DNA of 34,068 bases from Bremia lactucae (Eukaryota; Oomycota; Peronosporomycetes; Peronosporales; Peronosporaceae). This document shows, in pieces, positions 1 to 10,872 of this stretch. Position numbers and translations under genes: made by a program. Positions within the stretch are counted from its first letter, which is position 1, and every line of letters begins with the position of its first letter. The stretch spans positions 1,674,380-1,708,447 of the forward strand of contig NW_027152029.1 of the NCBI RefSeq assembly GCF_004359215.1, written 5' to 3'. The notes beneath the pieces are model-generated. The model saw only the letters and a list, made by a program, of their open reading frames with translations, was not told the origin of the DNA and ran no database searches.

Positions 1-1021
1 TACTATCAGGTACTCATGAGAGAGTCCGATGTAGCCAAAACGGCAGTAAGCACCCCAAGCGGTATGCTTTGGGAGTGGCTTGTGATGCCCCAAGGTTTGA
101 AAAACGCACCAGCGACATTCAACCGAGTGGTGGCTCACGTGATGCGTCAGCACCGTGCCTACGCGCCTCATTACTTTGACGATGTATTCGTGCATAGTAG
201 GGCCGAGGACGGGCTGAGCGCAATAGAGTCGCACAAGCGTCATTTAGACGCTGTGTTGCAGACTTTGAAGGACGCCCAATTGTACGTCAACTTGCAAAAG
301 TGCGTCATAGGGGTCCCTGAGATACCTGTGCTGGGTTGCTTCGTAGGTAGCCATAGTGCACGAGCAGACCCAGACAAGATAAACTCAGTAAAGTAATGGC
401 CAATTTCACGGCATAAGAAGGATTTGGGCCAATTCCTTTGGCTCGCTAATTACTTGCATAAGTATAGCAAGAATTATGCTGAGCAAACTATACCATTATC
501 TGATTCCCTTTAAAAAACACAGAATGGGTTTGGTTAAAAAATCAAGAAGATGCTTTGCACATCAGCAAAGCAATCTCTCACAGAGGCACAGGTCTTGGCA
601 TTGCCAGACGCGGCATAAGCACTTTAGCGTCGCCTGCGATGCAAGTAATTTTGCAATCGGCAGCGCGCTCATGCAGAAGGATGACGACGGCGTTGACCAT
701 GTCATCTTTTATCAGTCACGGCTATTAAAAGCCGCGGAACTGAATAACCCTGTGCATGACAAAGAGTTACTACCAATAAAGTATGCTCTTGTCAAGTTTC
801 GTGTGCACCTATCGGGCACCGAACCATTTGTGGTTTATACGGATCACGCATCACTGCGGACCGCAATAAACTCACCACACCTCTCGCCTACAATGGCAAG
901 ATGGCTTACATTCCTCTCTGAATTTAATTTCAAAATTGAGTACAAGCCCAGTAAGTCGAATGTCTTGGCTGACGCTTTATCTCGCAGACCAGACTACGAG
1001 GTTAGACCAGGAATGTGTGTC
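1..1021 (+). pseudogene. gypsy pol: reverse transcriptase and RNase H (decayed)
   Basis: Would copy element RNA into DNA and degrade the RNA strand. RT motifs are visible: VMPQGL near 85-105 and the catalytic YFDD box at 172-183. The first frame stops at 394-396, where the sister element at 29.5 kb has GAA in the EWPIPRH motif and this copy has TAA, a clear nonsense change. The connection domain (AEQTK/LLSDLL-like) at 470-600 has shifted frame. RNase H resumes at about 620-1021 with a CDASNFAIGSALMQ segment, HDKELL and YTDHASLRT, and ends in the usual NVLADALSRRPD. Frame changes between these blocks rule out a working enzyme. Confidence 0.88.
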
Positions 1022-1256
1022 TAGTGCTAAAGCACAAGTTCAGCCGTCAACGTTGGCAGCCATGAAGACATACCACGTGACGAGCTTTAGCCTCTGAAAT
1101 ATAAAAGACAGCTACAGTCAGGACGACTATTGTTGCCTGCTTTCGGATCACTTTGGTGGACGAAAAGTAACCCTTACGTCGCACCTAAAAGCTAAGCTAA
1201 ATCGCTTTAGCTACAGCGATGACCTGTGATGGCATCAGCTGTCACCTTATGAATCA

Positions 1257-2241
1257 TTGAGAATCTATGTGCCTCATGACAAAGATCTCAAGCTGATGAT
1301 CTTTTACGAGCTCCATGATGCGCCATCTAGTGGGCACCTGGGCCGTGAAAAGACATTCATACGAGTGTCAGGGGGATCTTGGTGGCCACAACTATATAGA
1401 TGGGTGGCCAACTATATTCGCTCTTGCGAACAGTGTCAGCGCATTAAGCGCCCATGAAGCCGCTACCGTTTCCAAGCAACTGTTGGAAGTCAGTAAGTCT
1501 GGACTTCATGTTTGGCATGCCGCCCGATCATAAGGGTCGGACGGGCTCGTCGTCTTTGTAGACAGACTGAGCAAAATGGTGCATTTAGCACCATGTAAAA
1601 CATCGATCACAGGAAAGGAGGCATCTCTCTTGTTCCTGGATCATGTTTACCGACTACTCGGGATGCCCGAGTCCATAGTATCGGACCGGGATCCACGTTT
1701 ACGTCTGGTTTTTGGCGGCATGTGTTCGAGCTGCTAAGTAGCAAGTTCCACATGTCGAACGCAGATCATCCCCAGACCGATGGCCAAACAGAACGTGCCA
1801 ATCGGGGCGAGGCGGATGTCTTACGCACTATAGCAACTCCCAAAGAGTGGAGCAAGCAATTGCTCTTTGTGGAGTTCGCTATAAATAACAGTGTACACGC
1901 CAGTACGGGTGATACACTGTTTTATATTAACGGACTGTGCCAAGTGGGGGAGGGCCCCTCACTATGCTCGGTGCGGAAGCGAGGCATCGTGTCGTCTTTA
2001 TGACGATGACCCCGAGGGTATCATCTCAAAGACAGAAACATGCCCTAGTAACCCTGCCAATTTAGAAGTGGTCAATAAAACTACGTCTTATGACCGACCT
2101 CCCGGTGGTATCATAGGCGAGTTTGATGCTAAAAGCGTGAGCGGGGCTCAACGCTTTGTGGATGAGCGATTAGCCATCACACGAAAAGTCCGTGACGCGA
2201 TGGCAAACGCACAGGACAAGCAAAAAGAATATGCGGACTAA
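1257..2241 (+). pseudogene. gypsy pol: integrase (decayed)
   Basis: Integrase would insert element cDNA into the genome. The N-terminal zinc-binding (HHCC) domain is readable at 1257-1457: a His pair in YELHDAPSSGHLGREK and a Cys pair in CEQC. The catalytic core follows in pieces: a GMDFVF-like start about 1500-1560 in shifted frames, VDRLSKMVHLAP around 1560, SDRDP around 1682, and HPQTDGQTERANR at 1767-1806. The C-terminal part to 2241 (AQRFVDERLAITRKVRDAMANAQDKQKEYAD) is readable in another frame. The related copy at 30.8-31.6 kb lacks bases matching 1837-2017 here, so this copy keeps the longer integrase. Confidence 0.86.
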
Positions 2242-2926
2242 AATGGTCGCAAAAATAATGAACGCTTCAGAGTGGGTGAAAAGTACTATTAAGTACTGCT
2301 ACCCTACTTAAGAATACAATTTCTGTACTACCTGGAGGTACTACGAAGTTGTTTTCACGTTTGTTTGGGGCGGTGGTAGAAGAGGTTAAGGACCTAGATT
2401 ATAGGCTCACCCTTCCCCCGTATATGAAGACGCACCCCGTATTTTACGTGACTCCCAAACCGGGGCCACGTCCGTGAATCTTTCGAACTCTCATGTGACA
2501 ACCAAAGAGGTGATGACGGAGTTGTTTGACGCGTCGTCAGACCCTTTGGTGCGGAGTCATCTTGTTATGATTCCACAGGCGATGATGACGACTCGGCCCA
2601 GCCACCTACCACAGGAGTAGCAGGTGACTCATACCAGTCAGCTCCAATTGGAGTAGGAGGTGACGTCTTCCCGCAGTAGATGCATGAGCGTCTACCGGTA
2701 CATTGCATTACTAACAGCTGCACTGATTCGTGCAGCTGCCAGCTTTGCGGCCTTACGGGCGACGCGCTCGGGTTTCGTAACCGTGCGCAAACAAATTGAT
2801 TTTGAAGAAAATCAATAATGCAATATATTGGAGTTTTAAATAAGAAACCAATAATGCAAATTACAGGGAAACACATAATAATATCTCTTTGTCACTCCAC
2901 ATCATTCACTATTGTAAATGTTGGTT
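2242..2926 (+). other. pol 3' tail and untranslated end of E0
   Basis: Contains the last readable pol block at about 2380-2450 (a MKTHPVFYV motif preceded by DLDYRLTLPPY-like sequence) and then low-complexity plus-strand coding remnants at 2590-2680 rich in Pro, Gly and Ser (PPTTGVAGDSYQSAP). From about 2780 the sequence turns AT-rich with no reading frame. A 103-codon minus-strand frame over 2565-2876 shows no domain and is most simply chance. Confidence 0.6.
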
Positions 2927-2937
2927 AGGGAGGAAGA
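2927..2937 (+). other. polypurine tract of E0
   Basis: An all-purine run AGGGAGGAAGA sits immediately before the LTR start TGTAACGGGG. This is the expected plus-strand priming site, and it shows that the following LTR is the 3' LTR of a plus-strand element. Confidence 0.8.
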
Positions 2938-3452
2938 TGTAACGGGGTGTCTCCCGCGTTACATAAATATTATTCCTAAAAGAGGAATATAAATACTATT
3001 TTCTATAATAGGAGATAAATAAAGAAGTACAATTGTTTTTATCTTTTTTAATAATTCGACTTAATAATTCTAATATTACCAAATTTGGTAATATTGACGC
3101 AATAAGTCATCAGTTCTATCAATTTGTTGATTTAAGTTTGATTCAAACCGCCAATCGCCACAAGTCTCGATTGCGCGGTGCGCAAGTTGGCGCCATACAG
3201 AGCTTGTTGATACTAAAATAAAGTCAGTAGTAGATAGAGATCGTTACGTAGAAACTTAATATTTTTGTACAATCTTACTATATCTCTTTTTTAAGGCCTT
3301 ACAATTTACCTATTGTAGCTAAGACTTCTTAGCTATTTGGAGCCTTTCTCTGTAAGTCATGTACGTGAAGTAGTCGAGGCGCCCCACCTTCACTGTAATC
3401 CGTCTATGATAACTAGTACTGTTTTCACTACTAGCAAAGGGTGCCCGTTACA
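2938..3452 (+). repeat. 3' LTR of E0 (LTR family A)
   Basis: 515 bp, beginning TGTAACGGGGTGTC and ending GGGTGCCCGTTACA, so the ends are TG...CA with an inverted TGTAACGGG/CCCGTTACA terminus. The interior is AT-rich. It is recognisably related, in opposite orientation, to 12115-12555: both share TACCAAATTTGGTAATATTG-like, CGCCAATCGCCACAA, GATTGCGCGGTGCGCAAGT and TAGTCGAGGCG blocks. The two copies differ by many substitutions and indels. Confidence 0.9.
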
Positions 3453-3479
3453 AGAAGGATGTAGGAAAGGTGGCTGTTG

Positions 3480-5690
3480 CTGTTAAGAACCTTCGGTAGG
3501 ATGATGTTCAACTGTTGCGAGATATTGACTTCGGTTCTGTACATTGACGGGGCACGCGGCAGATAAACGTCGGTTTCCCGTTTGATGACAAGCACCGCAC
3601 GTCGGGGCCTTCCTTTTGCTGGGAGGCATCCCTTCCACGTATACAAATTGAGAAGGGTCTCGTCGCGTCGAAGTGTTGTTTTGCTTGAACGCTTGGTCTT
3701 CCTCTCGTTCGATCAACCCCCGGCTCTTCGAGGACTTGTGGTGTTTGCTGATTTAAATAGCGTTAGTATTCATTGTAGTATAAAACGAAAAAAACCAATC
3801 GCCCACAAATTCCTGAGAAATCTCTTCCAAATCGTCCAAGACTGTCTCTTTCTGGTGTCGAGGTAGGGTGCTAAAATTGTCTCGAAATATTTCGAAAAAG
3901 ACTGGCAAAGCATCATCTGGGTGGCCTGCAACTGGAGGCTGTAGTGAAGGGAGTTGATGAAGGTGCCATTGAACATCAAAGTCGCTCAATACAAGTCTCC
4001 TCCCGCTTGCGATGATCTACTGCAACTGATTCTCGCATGGTATCACCTCGATGGTAGTGAGAGTAAAGAATATGGCTTCGCGCCGGTCACCATACATCGA
4101 GTTTTTTTCCAAATTTTGTAGCGAAACTTTTATGATTAGAAAAACATGTAGGAAGATAGATATATTATAAACTAATCGGTACAAATATTTTCCGAAGGGT
4201 GTAATACAATATTTTTCGGTTGATATGTTGGAAGATATCACCACGTGGGGTCGGCCGCGTGAATGGTATAATTTTCATTTGCTGCTTCGCTAATTTTAGG
4301 GTGAGTTCTAGCTGGAAGCTTTCAATGGACCGATCTATCTGCTCGCAACACCCAAACAAGCTCTTTCACGACATTGGGACCACCTTCTTCGCTTGTAGTG
4401 ACTGCGCCGAATCAAATTCGTCCATGCTCGAACGAATGTCTCCTTGTGGGATCGATCCACGTCTTGGCTAGATACTCCACAGATTTGTGTAGCATTCTGT
4501 CCATAGAGTAGAAAACTTTCCAGTTTCATCGAATTTTGCGATCGTTTTTGAGTAAACCTCCTGCACTGATCACAAACAACGAAGGCAAGCTACGATCACC
4601 AATCCTTCGAAAATGCTTTCCACTCATCATCCTTTCCAGTAAAATGTGGCTTGCATTTTGCGACGATGTTCTTCTCAATGTGCCAAACGCATAGCAACAT
4701 AGTTGCAAAAGAAAAGATTATCCGCAAATCGCTCAGGAGAGCTAGCTCTCGGTCAAGAACACATATTTTCAGTTGCGTGGAGAAGTCGTTATAAGGAGTT
4801 GATGGCGGTAGCATACGAGTCAGCATCCTTGTTCTTCATGAAAACGAAGGCCAGCGAGAACGTGGAATGTAGCATGGTGTATCCAACAACGTGGAGCAAA
4901 GGAAATCTCGTCTTGCTTGTTTTACAGGTGCAATCTAGCAACAAGATGTCGCAGTTCTTCCTAAGTAATTCCCCATTCTTTGTATGAGCGAAGAACAAAT
5001 GTGGGATGCGCCCATTGAATACCTTCTCGATATTTATTTCGAACCCAAAGTCCGTGAAGGTTTCGAACAGCATTATTATTGGAGTTCGTCCATCGAGTTT
5101 CCTGATTTCATTCTTTTGCTTCATATTCCAGATTTTTCGCTTGTTGAGCTCCATTTGCTGATTTTTCCCTCGCATGATGGTTTAAGCCTGCCTAGCTTTC
5201 AAACCGGACTGAAGAGTCCAGCATATGCTTTCTTTTGAGACTCCAAGATGCGAGTGTGAACTGGATGAGCGGTCCTGATAGTGGAAGGCTCGTGGCTATG
5301 CTCGTTGCATCTGCCGTCTGAAATTGTAAGGAGATTGTTAATGTAATCGTAGATTTCTTGAGTGAAATATCTCAACCATGATGCCTAGCTCTACATTTCG
5401 GTTCCTGTTCAACACCTTTGAAAGGACAGTCTGTGAGTGCACTGCCTTTCGCGTTCTGAGTCCTTGTTTCATGGACAAGTCCGTGACGGTCTCGATCTTT
5501 GCTTCCACGATCGCATTTATAGTGAACAAGTTGTCGTCCATCTCGTTGCTTGTATGATGATTTAGTGACTATTCCAGAGCCATTTACAGCAGCAACCACA
5601 TTCATATGATCTTCCATGGTCGTTCCGCGCGGTAAATTGTTCGTTCTGATGCTGCTCAATGTCCATGCCTGCTTTGAGTGCTGCCGATAA
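3480..5690 (-). pseudogene. FAR1/MULE-family transposase (decayed)
   Basis: Read from high to low coordinates. 5372-5600: FAR1-type DNA-binding zinc region (YKCDRGSKDRDRHGL, then TDCPFKGV). 4789-5175: MULE catalytic core start, with LRKNCDILLLDCTCKT supplying the first Asp and HVVGYTMLHSTFSLAFVF after it. 4596-4800: CVLDRELALL (second Asp) and CVWHIEKNIVAKC. 4165-4530: a region matching the downstream helical part in two frames (FQLELTLKLAKQQMKI). 3753-3989: WHLHQLPSLQ, then NFSTLPRHQKETVLDDLEEIS. 3483-3716: C-terminal zinc knuckle CGACHQTGNRRLSAACP. At least five frame changes are needed, and an ATG at about 5669 is out of frame with the DNA-binding block, so the gene is dead. Confidence 0.85.
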
Positions 5691-6029
5691 TTAGCTTGAT
5701 TCGTGTTGGAATGTACAAATTTGCGATAAAAATGGTGGATCCTATGTGCTGTCTACTTCTTAGAGTGCTTGAGTTACTGTAGTTATAGTAAGATCATTTA
5801 ATTTTAGATGGAATGCTCTGCTTGTCTTTGTAGTTGTTAGATGTGTAAGCATATGTAGTTGTGTCCTTCATGATCAAGATCATCTGTCCTCTTTGATATA
5901 ATTTGAATCCGGGAAGTGTCTCAATATCGACATACGATAAGGTGAGGGTCACTCTCAGTAATTACCCTGAAACACCCATTGATTAATTAAGACGGCACCC
6001 ATGTCATATACCAGGATGCTTAAGTTTCA
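5691..6029. other. MULE leader and spacer, no gene
   Basis: No reading frame of note. 5640-5905 matches, in reverse complement, 12740-13030: both hold CTTGCGATAAA/TTGCGATAAA, GGTGGATCC and TGTGCTGTCTA in the same order. This is the 5' leader of the transposase gene. 5906-6029 is unmatched elsewhere in the window. Confidence 0.6.
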
Positions 6030-6125
6030 GGAGGCATAATCCCGAACAACCATTGGTATTTACTGGCTATTTTGTTACTATGACAATTTCAACAGCTTTA
6101 ACTAGTGGGGTTAGCAAAATTGTGG
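6030..6125 (+). repeat. sub-terminal repeat next to 21-bp array, copy 1
   Basis: About 95 bp aligning by eye with 12652-12750 in the same orientation (GGTATTTACTGGCTATTTT against GATATTTATTGGCCATTTT; TTCAACA shared; GTGGTCATG against GTGTTCATG). It directly precedes the 21-bp array. The other copy follows an inverted array, so this block and the array do not keep a fixed relative orientation. Confidence 0.6.
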
Positions 6126-6130
6126 TCATG

Positions 6131-6189
6131 TCTTTGGCCATAGTAGTTTGGTCTGTGGCCGTAGTATTAATGTCTGTGGCCATAGCGGC
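6131..6189 (+). repeat. 21-bp tandem array, MULE right end
   Basis: Three units start at 6131, 6152 and 6173, spaced exactly 21 bp, consensus TCTGTGGCCGTAGTA plus a variable spacer (the first reads TCTTTGGCCATAGTA). The last unit ends in CATAGCGGC. The reverse complement of that end, GCCGCTATGGCC, begins the array at 12562. Periodic sub-terminal or terminal motifs of this kind are typical transposase-binding sites, but binding here is inferred only. Confidence 0.8.
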
Positions 6190-6506
6190 GGCCAAAATAA
6201 CATTGCACTGCTCGTCGATAAAAGCATCCTAAGAAATTACACTGTAAGCTTGAGAGCAGCACTATCGTACTGTCGAACGAGACCCGGAACGTCCGGCATC
6301 AGTTGGAAACAGGGTTCCCAACTCGAGCGAGATAACTCGTCCGAGCCCCTTTTCCTCCCGGTATTTCTAGAAGCTTTCAACATGAAAGCATTTCTCACCA
6401 GCTGCATCCATCATTGATGTGGAGCGGAGGAAAGATCGGGTTCACCTCGTTTGACGAGCCCGAATGAACATCGTGAATTTAAGGGAGGATTTCCTTTCGC
6501 CGCGAG
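6190..6506. other. no clear gene between MULE end and E2 pol
   Basis: Contains several short inverted repeats (for example GCTTTCAACATGAAAGC near 6371) like those throughout E2, so it is probably the 3' tail of the minus-strand element E2. A purine run on the minus strand near 6350-6361 resembles a polypurine tract, but no LTR start TGTAAC follows it. The 3' LTR of E2 is therefore missing or unrecognisable. Confidence 0.4.
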
Positions 6507-8100
6507 CTAGCAGTGACGCTTGACAATTTTATTCGTGACCAGTTGAGAAATTATGCGCAGGTTGCGACTGATTAACTGGCGAACGAAAGGACGTATCAGT
6601 CCCTTCAAACGAGCTAGTGACAGCTCGTCAGAAGATCTCTTCCTTGGAGGAAAGAGTGGATCGTCTGGTTTAAGAGAATCAGACTCTGTTCCGAGACAAT
6701 AAGTCGTTGGCTCGGAACCATCACACTTTGGCGGATGCCCTAGACCGTTCCGGGTGATTCGTAATCGGAAGAAGCCTCGTGCTGATGGCACGGGTGTAGA
6801 GGCCCTAAATAAAACGTAGGATGCGTACGCATCCTGCGAGGCAGCTCGATCGTGTGAGAAATGCCGTGGCGATGTAGTACACGAAACGGGCCAACATACC
6901 TGGACAGCAATTTATTACTGCCTGCATTCGTCACTAAATGTTTTGGTAGGTTTACCGTAGACAGTAGGGCTAGATCGTTAACATAAAATGAAAGAATGTC
7001 TGCTCTTTCATTTTTGTCAGAGTTCCGTTTCTGTGGGTCCGACGCGTCAGCAATGAAAGCTTGTAAGAAACGGACCGCTGCTTCTCTAGCCAGCAGGAAT
7101 TCACCTGCTGACTTGTTTTTTTTGTCTTCGGTGCGACCGGTGCACACTACTGAGATATCAATTTCTTCATTATTGAGAGTATTATCGTTCTCATTTATAA
7201 TATTGTTTTCGATGCTGATCTTTCAGCATCGTTATGAAATTCCGTAATAGCATTATTACCATTACTGAGTATGCCCACTTGAATATTGATTAGTTGACCT
7301 TGGTATCCTTCGCAAATTGACCGTAGGGTTAATGCGTGATGAGCAAGAGCTAGAAGGCTCTTTGCTCGAGCGAGTCACTCCCCCCTGAATAAGAGTCACT
7401 CTCAAGCATGGTGGGTATACGTGGATGGCGTAAGCCATTCACGTAAAACGATGTATGCTTAACTCGCTCCAGCTCGTAAGAGAGTGAACGTTGCATCCAC
7501 GAAGTATCTCTTTAAGATTTACGGTTTGCACGCTCCGTCTGACCATCTGTTTCAGGCCGGTCAGAACTGGACATTTCTAACTGTGTTCCAAGAGATGTGA
7601 GCATAGATTGCCAAAATTACGACGTGATACTAGGATCTCGATCGTAGGCCAGTTCACGGGGTAACCTATTGAGTCGAAATATCGTGTCAATAGAGACACG
7701 AGCACAGCCTTTGACTATTATCGCCTCCGGGGCTGCAGCAACATGTACCATCTCGCTGAAACGATCAACAAACACAAGAATACCAATAATCTTATGATCG
7801 GCTTCGGGAAATCCGAAGACGAAGTCCACGGACTGCCAACACTCTGCCGGAACAGGCAGAGATTGTAGCGGATATCACCGTTGACAAACCTCGCAAGCAC
7901 GTATGTACTCGCGGACGAACTCATACTGGCATGGTCGGTAGATTTCGCGACTTACGTGAGATAGGTCTTCTTACGTCTGAGATGACCACTTATTGGTACT
8001 CATGCATGATGCGTAAACGCAAGTCATTATGGGTGGGAATGACGAAATGTGGTGTATCGCCAGTAATGGCTATGTAGTACAGTGACACAATGCGTGTTGT
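6507..8100 (-). pseudogene. gypsy pol: integrase and C-terminal tail of E2
   Basis: From high to low: the zinc-domain end (HNDLRLRIMHEY near 8020) is broken; the core is visible at 7617-7840 as MDFVFGFPEADHKIIGILVFVD and RFSEMVHVAA, then LPRELAYDRDPSITS; 7400-7500 holds FYVNGLRHPRIPT-like sequence. 6740-7147 gives the conserved end of oomycete gypsy pol: NKLLSRYVGPFRVLHRHG, then IELPRRMRTHPTFYLGPLHP. 6507-6791 is the charged C-terminal tail. The DNA between 7590 and 7150 is out of frame with both sides. Not functional. Confidence 0.82.
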
Positions 8101-8289
8101 GTATCGATCTGAGGATCCATTCAATATCGACAATGCTTTTAAGGATTGCTGAGATGGATTTTATAAGGTAAATTAATTACCCTTTAAGCGCATTATCTTC
8201 TTGATAGGCTCTTCTTCTAACGTCGTCAAATATTGTTGACGACGAAACACTTATTGGTGCAACAGGGGGCTCATGCTCACTGTTGATTG

Positions 8290-9800
8290 TTACATGGGCT
8301 TATCCTCGTTTTTGTTCTGCGCTGTAGGCTTAAAATTGGCCGGCGCGAAAGGGTATCAGCGACGACGTTAAGTTGTCTGTACTATCTTCCACGGAGAAGT
8401 TATACTCCGCGAAGAAAGACATCCATCTCGCAATTCTTTTTAAGAGGTGTGGACTGTTTACGGCCGTGCGAAATCACGCATAGTCCGTATAAACAATGAA
8501 CGGTCTATCTTTCAAACGATATACCCTAAATTTAGCCAGTGCGTATTTCATGGCAAGGAGTTACTTGTCATGCACTGGATCATTGCCTTTAGCTGGTTGA
8601 AGTTGACGTGTCTGATAACAGATGACGCGCTCTGCGCTGTCTAAATCACATTGCATCAAAGCACAGGTGATTGCAAAATCGCTGACGTTACAGACCACAT
8701 ATAATGGTCTGTCTTGGTCCGCAATTGCAAGAATTGGCGATTGCATCAAGCTTTGCTTGATACTCCAAAGGGATGCTGGCAAGCAGCGTTCCATGACACT
8801 TTACATTTTCTTCAACCAAGAAGAAAATGTAAAGTGTCATGAGTACTTGTGTAAGACGCCGCTAAACCGAGGAACGTTCGATGTCCCCTGACATCGACTG
8901 TCACATACTAGTCAGTAATCGCCTTGATCATTTTCGGATCAGGGCGTACACGGCGTTTACCCACGATGCACCCAAGAAGTGGTATTTCGCTTGCAGCGAA
9001 TATACACTTCTTGAGATTCGCATACAACATATGCTTACGCATAAGTGTAAAACTTTCGGACGTGGGTACGATGTACTTCAACGTCCGACTTTCTGTTCAT
9101 GGCTCTGCTATGGACGAAGACGTCATCAAAATAAATCGGTGCGAAATCTCGCACCGATCTCACCAGATTTGTTACACCTTTGCTACATGTCGCAGGGGCA
9201 TTACTAGTGGCATAACAAGCCACACTCATATCGTTCCGCATGGGGTGCTTACTGCTGTGAACGAAATATCTTGTTTACGCAGAAGGATCTGATAGAATGC
9301 ATCCATCAGATCCAGTGACGAAAAAAAGTATTCTTTGATATACCTCTAATGAGTACGTGATTTCGTGGTATCGACGTTTGAGCCGGTACCGTTGCAGCGT
9401 TCAATTTATTGAATGCTTGCACAATCCGCCATCCTTCTGTTGACGCACACAGAATGTCGGAGAGCTGCGTGAGGAGATCGACTCCCTCACATGGCTCGCT
9501 GCTAAGCGATCGGCAAGAGCATGCCGATCGCTAATACTTGTTGACGATTCAATGGCCACTGCTTTATAACACAATATTTCGAACCTTGTATCAGGTCCAT
9601 TGCGTATCAAGTGCCTTTATTTTTAGGCAACTCGCACGGTACGGATTCAGGGAATTTATCCTTAAATCGATTAAATCCTTATTTAAAGAATGTGTCTTCA
9701 AAGACTCCCAGGATCGGGACCTAAACGTTCATACCGAGTCTTCTCATCGACGACACTTTCGTTTATCGAGGAGCTGCTGAGAACCCGTTAGTTCTCAATA
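8290..9800 (-). pseudogene. gypsy pol: reverse transcriptase and RNase H of E2
   Basis: RT begins near 9500 with SPTFCVRQKDGG-like sequence (frameshifted), continues as SSLDLMDAFYQILL at about 9300-9340, and has the YFDD box at 9122-9133 in an IYFDDVFVHSRAM context. RNase H is readable at 8561-8794 (SLMQSPILAIADQDRPLYVVC, then ICYQTRQLQ and DPVHDK) and around 8440-8520 (YTDYA, RTAVNSPHL). The RNase H aspartate motif CDASN reads CNVSD, losing the Asp position. The join between RT thumb and connection domains is replaced by the palindrome at 8792-8841. Confidence 0.84.
8792..8841. repeat. perfect palindrome, 22-bp arms, 6-nt loop
   Basis: Left arm 8792-8813 and right arm 8820-8841 are exact reverse complements (starting CATGACACTTTACATTTTC). 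It sits inside E2 pol where related elements have ordinary coding sequence, so it is an acquired fold-back, not an ancestral stem. Confidence 0.9.
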
Positions 9801-10119
9801 AATACTATTGCCGACCGAATATCGGCCACGTACTTGTCATCTGTGGCAAGTGCCACCACGCAGATCACGCATGAACCATTTCGTTTCTAGCGTTGGCAAT
9901 TGAGTTAATTTCGGAGGCGCTACCAGATCAAGTGTATTAGCGCCTACACTTGATCCGTTGTTTACTAAGACATTTAATGTCCAGTTCCCTCTCTAATGCT
10001 AACTTCCAACGGTAGCTGGGAACCTTTGACCACAGGTTTCTAAGGACTTATCCCCGCAGAGTTTTGAGGACTTATTCCCTCAAGTTCTAATAGGTGAGTA
10101 TTCTCCCCAACTGCCTCTA

Positions 10120-10141
10120 GCTGTGGTAACGCAACCACAGC
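10120..10141. repeat. stem-loop conserved between E2 and E3 (E2 copy)
   Basis: Arms GCTGTGGT (10120-10127) and ACCACAGC (10134-10141) with a 6-nt loop AACGCA. The homologous position in E3, 15848-15875, also forms a stem with a 6-nt loop; several base pairs differ on both arms together. Confidence 0.75.
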
Positions 10142-10153
10142 GAGATCCTCTAC

Positions 10154-10173
10154 GATCGACTCTCCAGTCGATC
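10154..10173. repeat. stem-loop in E2 linker
   Basis: Perfect 8-bp arms GATCGACT/AGTCGATC with a 4-nt loop. One of many closely spaced stems in this element; 6818-6835 (an 18-bp palindrome) and 7210-7231 (9-bp arms, 4-nt loop) are others. Confidence 0.75.
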
Positions 10174-10872
10174 AAGAATTTTGCACTGCCTCCTATAAAC
10201 AGGCGTTTATAATTTTCTTGGATGTTGCTTTTCAAGCAAGCATCCTTGTTTCGTACCACTCAACTTATTCAAGTGGTCGAACTTCGACGCTGCCTGTGCT
10301 TGTGCACGGCCGTGGGGATCTAACTCCACGGTGTGATGGGTATTCACACTGAAGTCTTGTGCGATCGTGCAAATGACCGAACCACAAGTGAGGCCATCGC
10401 ACTCACTCGTAGGACATCTACACGCTCGTGGACGCTCCAAGACTTTCATCAGATGGCCATCTGATGAACGAGAGGCAGGATCGTCACGGCTTGATGCGGC
10501 CAGTTTATGCATGGCTTGTACTTTCTGAGCATTGGTAATCCTAGAATGACATCAAATTTGTGATTCAAATCTAATACGATGAAATCAACTTCGTACTGTA
10601 CGTGTATTGGATACCAACGAATACATTTTTTTACGTTACAGATGCGCCTGTTGCTAGGCGCACTGTCATTCTCATTATAGGGATATCGCGCTCAATTAAT
10701 TAATGTCTGCGATCTTCTAGCGATTTGCGTCAAATAAAATTGTTCGACACACCATAATCTACTAGGAAAGTTAATGGCAATTTATTTCCCAGTATAATTC
10801 TCAAGTCGATGAGGTTGACCTCATCACCTGGGGCAGTTACGCGCAAGGTTTGTGTGTGACGAGCAACTTTCG

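Larger units (their letters stand above)
1..3452 (+). mobile_element. Ty3/gypsy retrotransposon E0, 3' half (cut by window edge)
   Basis: The plus strand reads, in order, reverse transcriptase, RNase H, integrase and a proline/glycine-rich pol tail, then a polypurine tract and an LTR. RT before RNase H before integrase is the Ty3/gypsy order. The left end lies outside the window. Reading frames are broken many times, so the copy is dead. Its pol is nearly identical to that of the element at 26301-34068, base 1 here matching about 29509 there, but sequence after about 2450 and the LTR are quite different, so the two copies are not simple duplicates. No target-site duplication can be tested because the 5' LTR is absent. 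Confidence 0.9.
3453..6193 (-). mobile_element. Mutator-like DNA transposon (MULE), left end missing
   Basis: Holds a minus-strand FAR1/MULE transposase pseudogene (3480-5690), its leader (5690-5905), and a terminal array of 21-bp repeats at 6131-6189. The same leader and the same array, inverted, occur together at 12562-13030, which supports treating the array as the element end. The left end is not seen: the transposase 3' end lies about 30 bp from the LTR at 2938-3452, so retroelement insertion or deletion has removed it. No 8-11 bp target duplication can be scored with one end absent. Confidence 0.7.
9801..10870 (-). pseudogene. gypsy protease region and protease-RT linker of E2
   Basis: The aspartic protease active site is at 10745-10759 and reads Asp-Tyr-Gly-Val-Ser where E3 has DCGAS (15234-15248), followed by NNF in both. 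The catalytic Asp remains but the Ala that the family keeps is lost, and a stop follows within four codons. VLDLNHKFDVILGLP-like sequence near 10560 is the protease C-terminus. 9801-10520 is a weakly conserved linker, with a T-V/A-V-I-A-like stem-loop at 10120-10141. Confidence 0.7.

Noticed and set aside
2565..2876. 103-codon minus-strand frame in the E0 3' region
   Set aside because: No domain, no homologous frame in E1, and the plus strand there carries pol-tail remnants; most likely a shadow frame.
6348..6361. Purine run on the minus strand as polypurine tract of E2
   Set aside because: No LTR start follows on the minus strand, so the 3' LTR of E2 remains unidentified.
9923..9955. Stem around TCAAGTG...CACTTGA as a conserved structure
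   Set aside because: The E3 counterpart (about 16040) encodes the same peptide, so pairing may simply follow from conserved codons.
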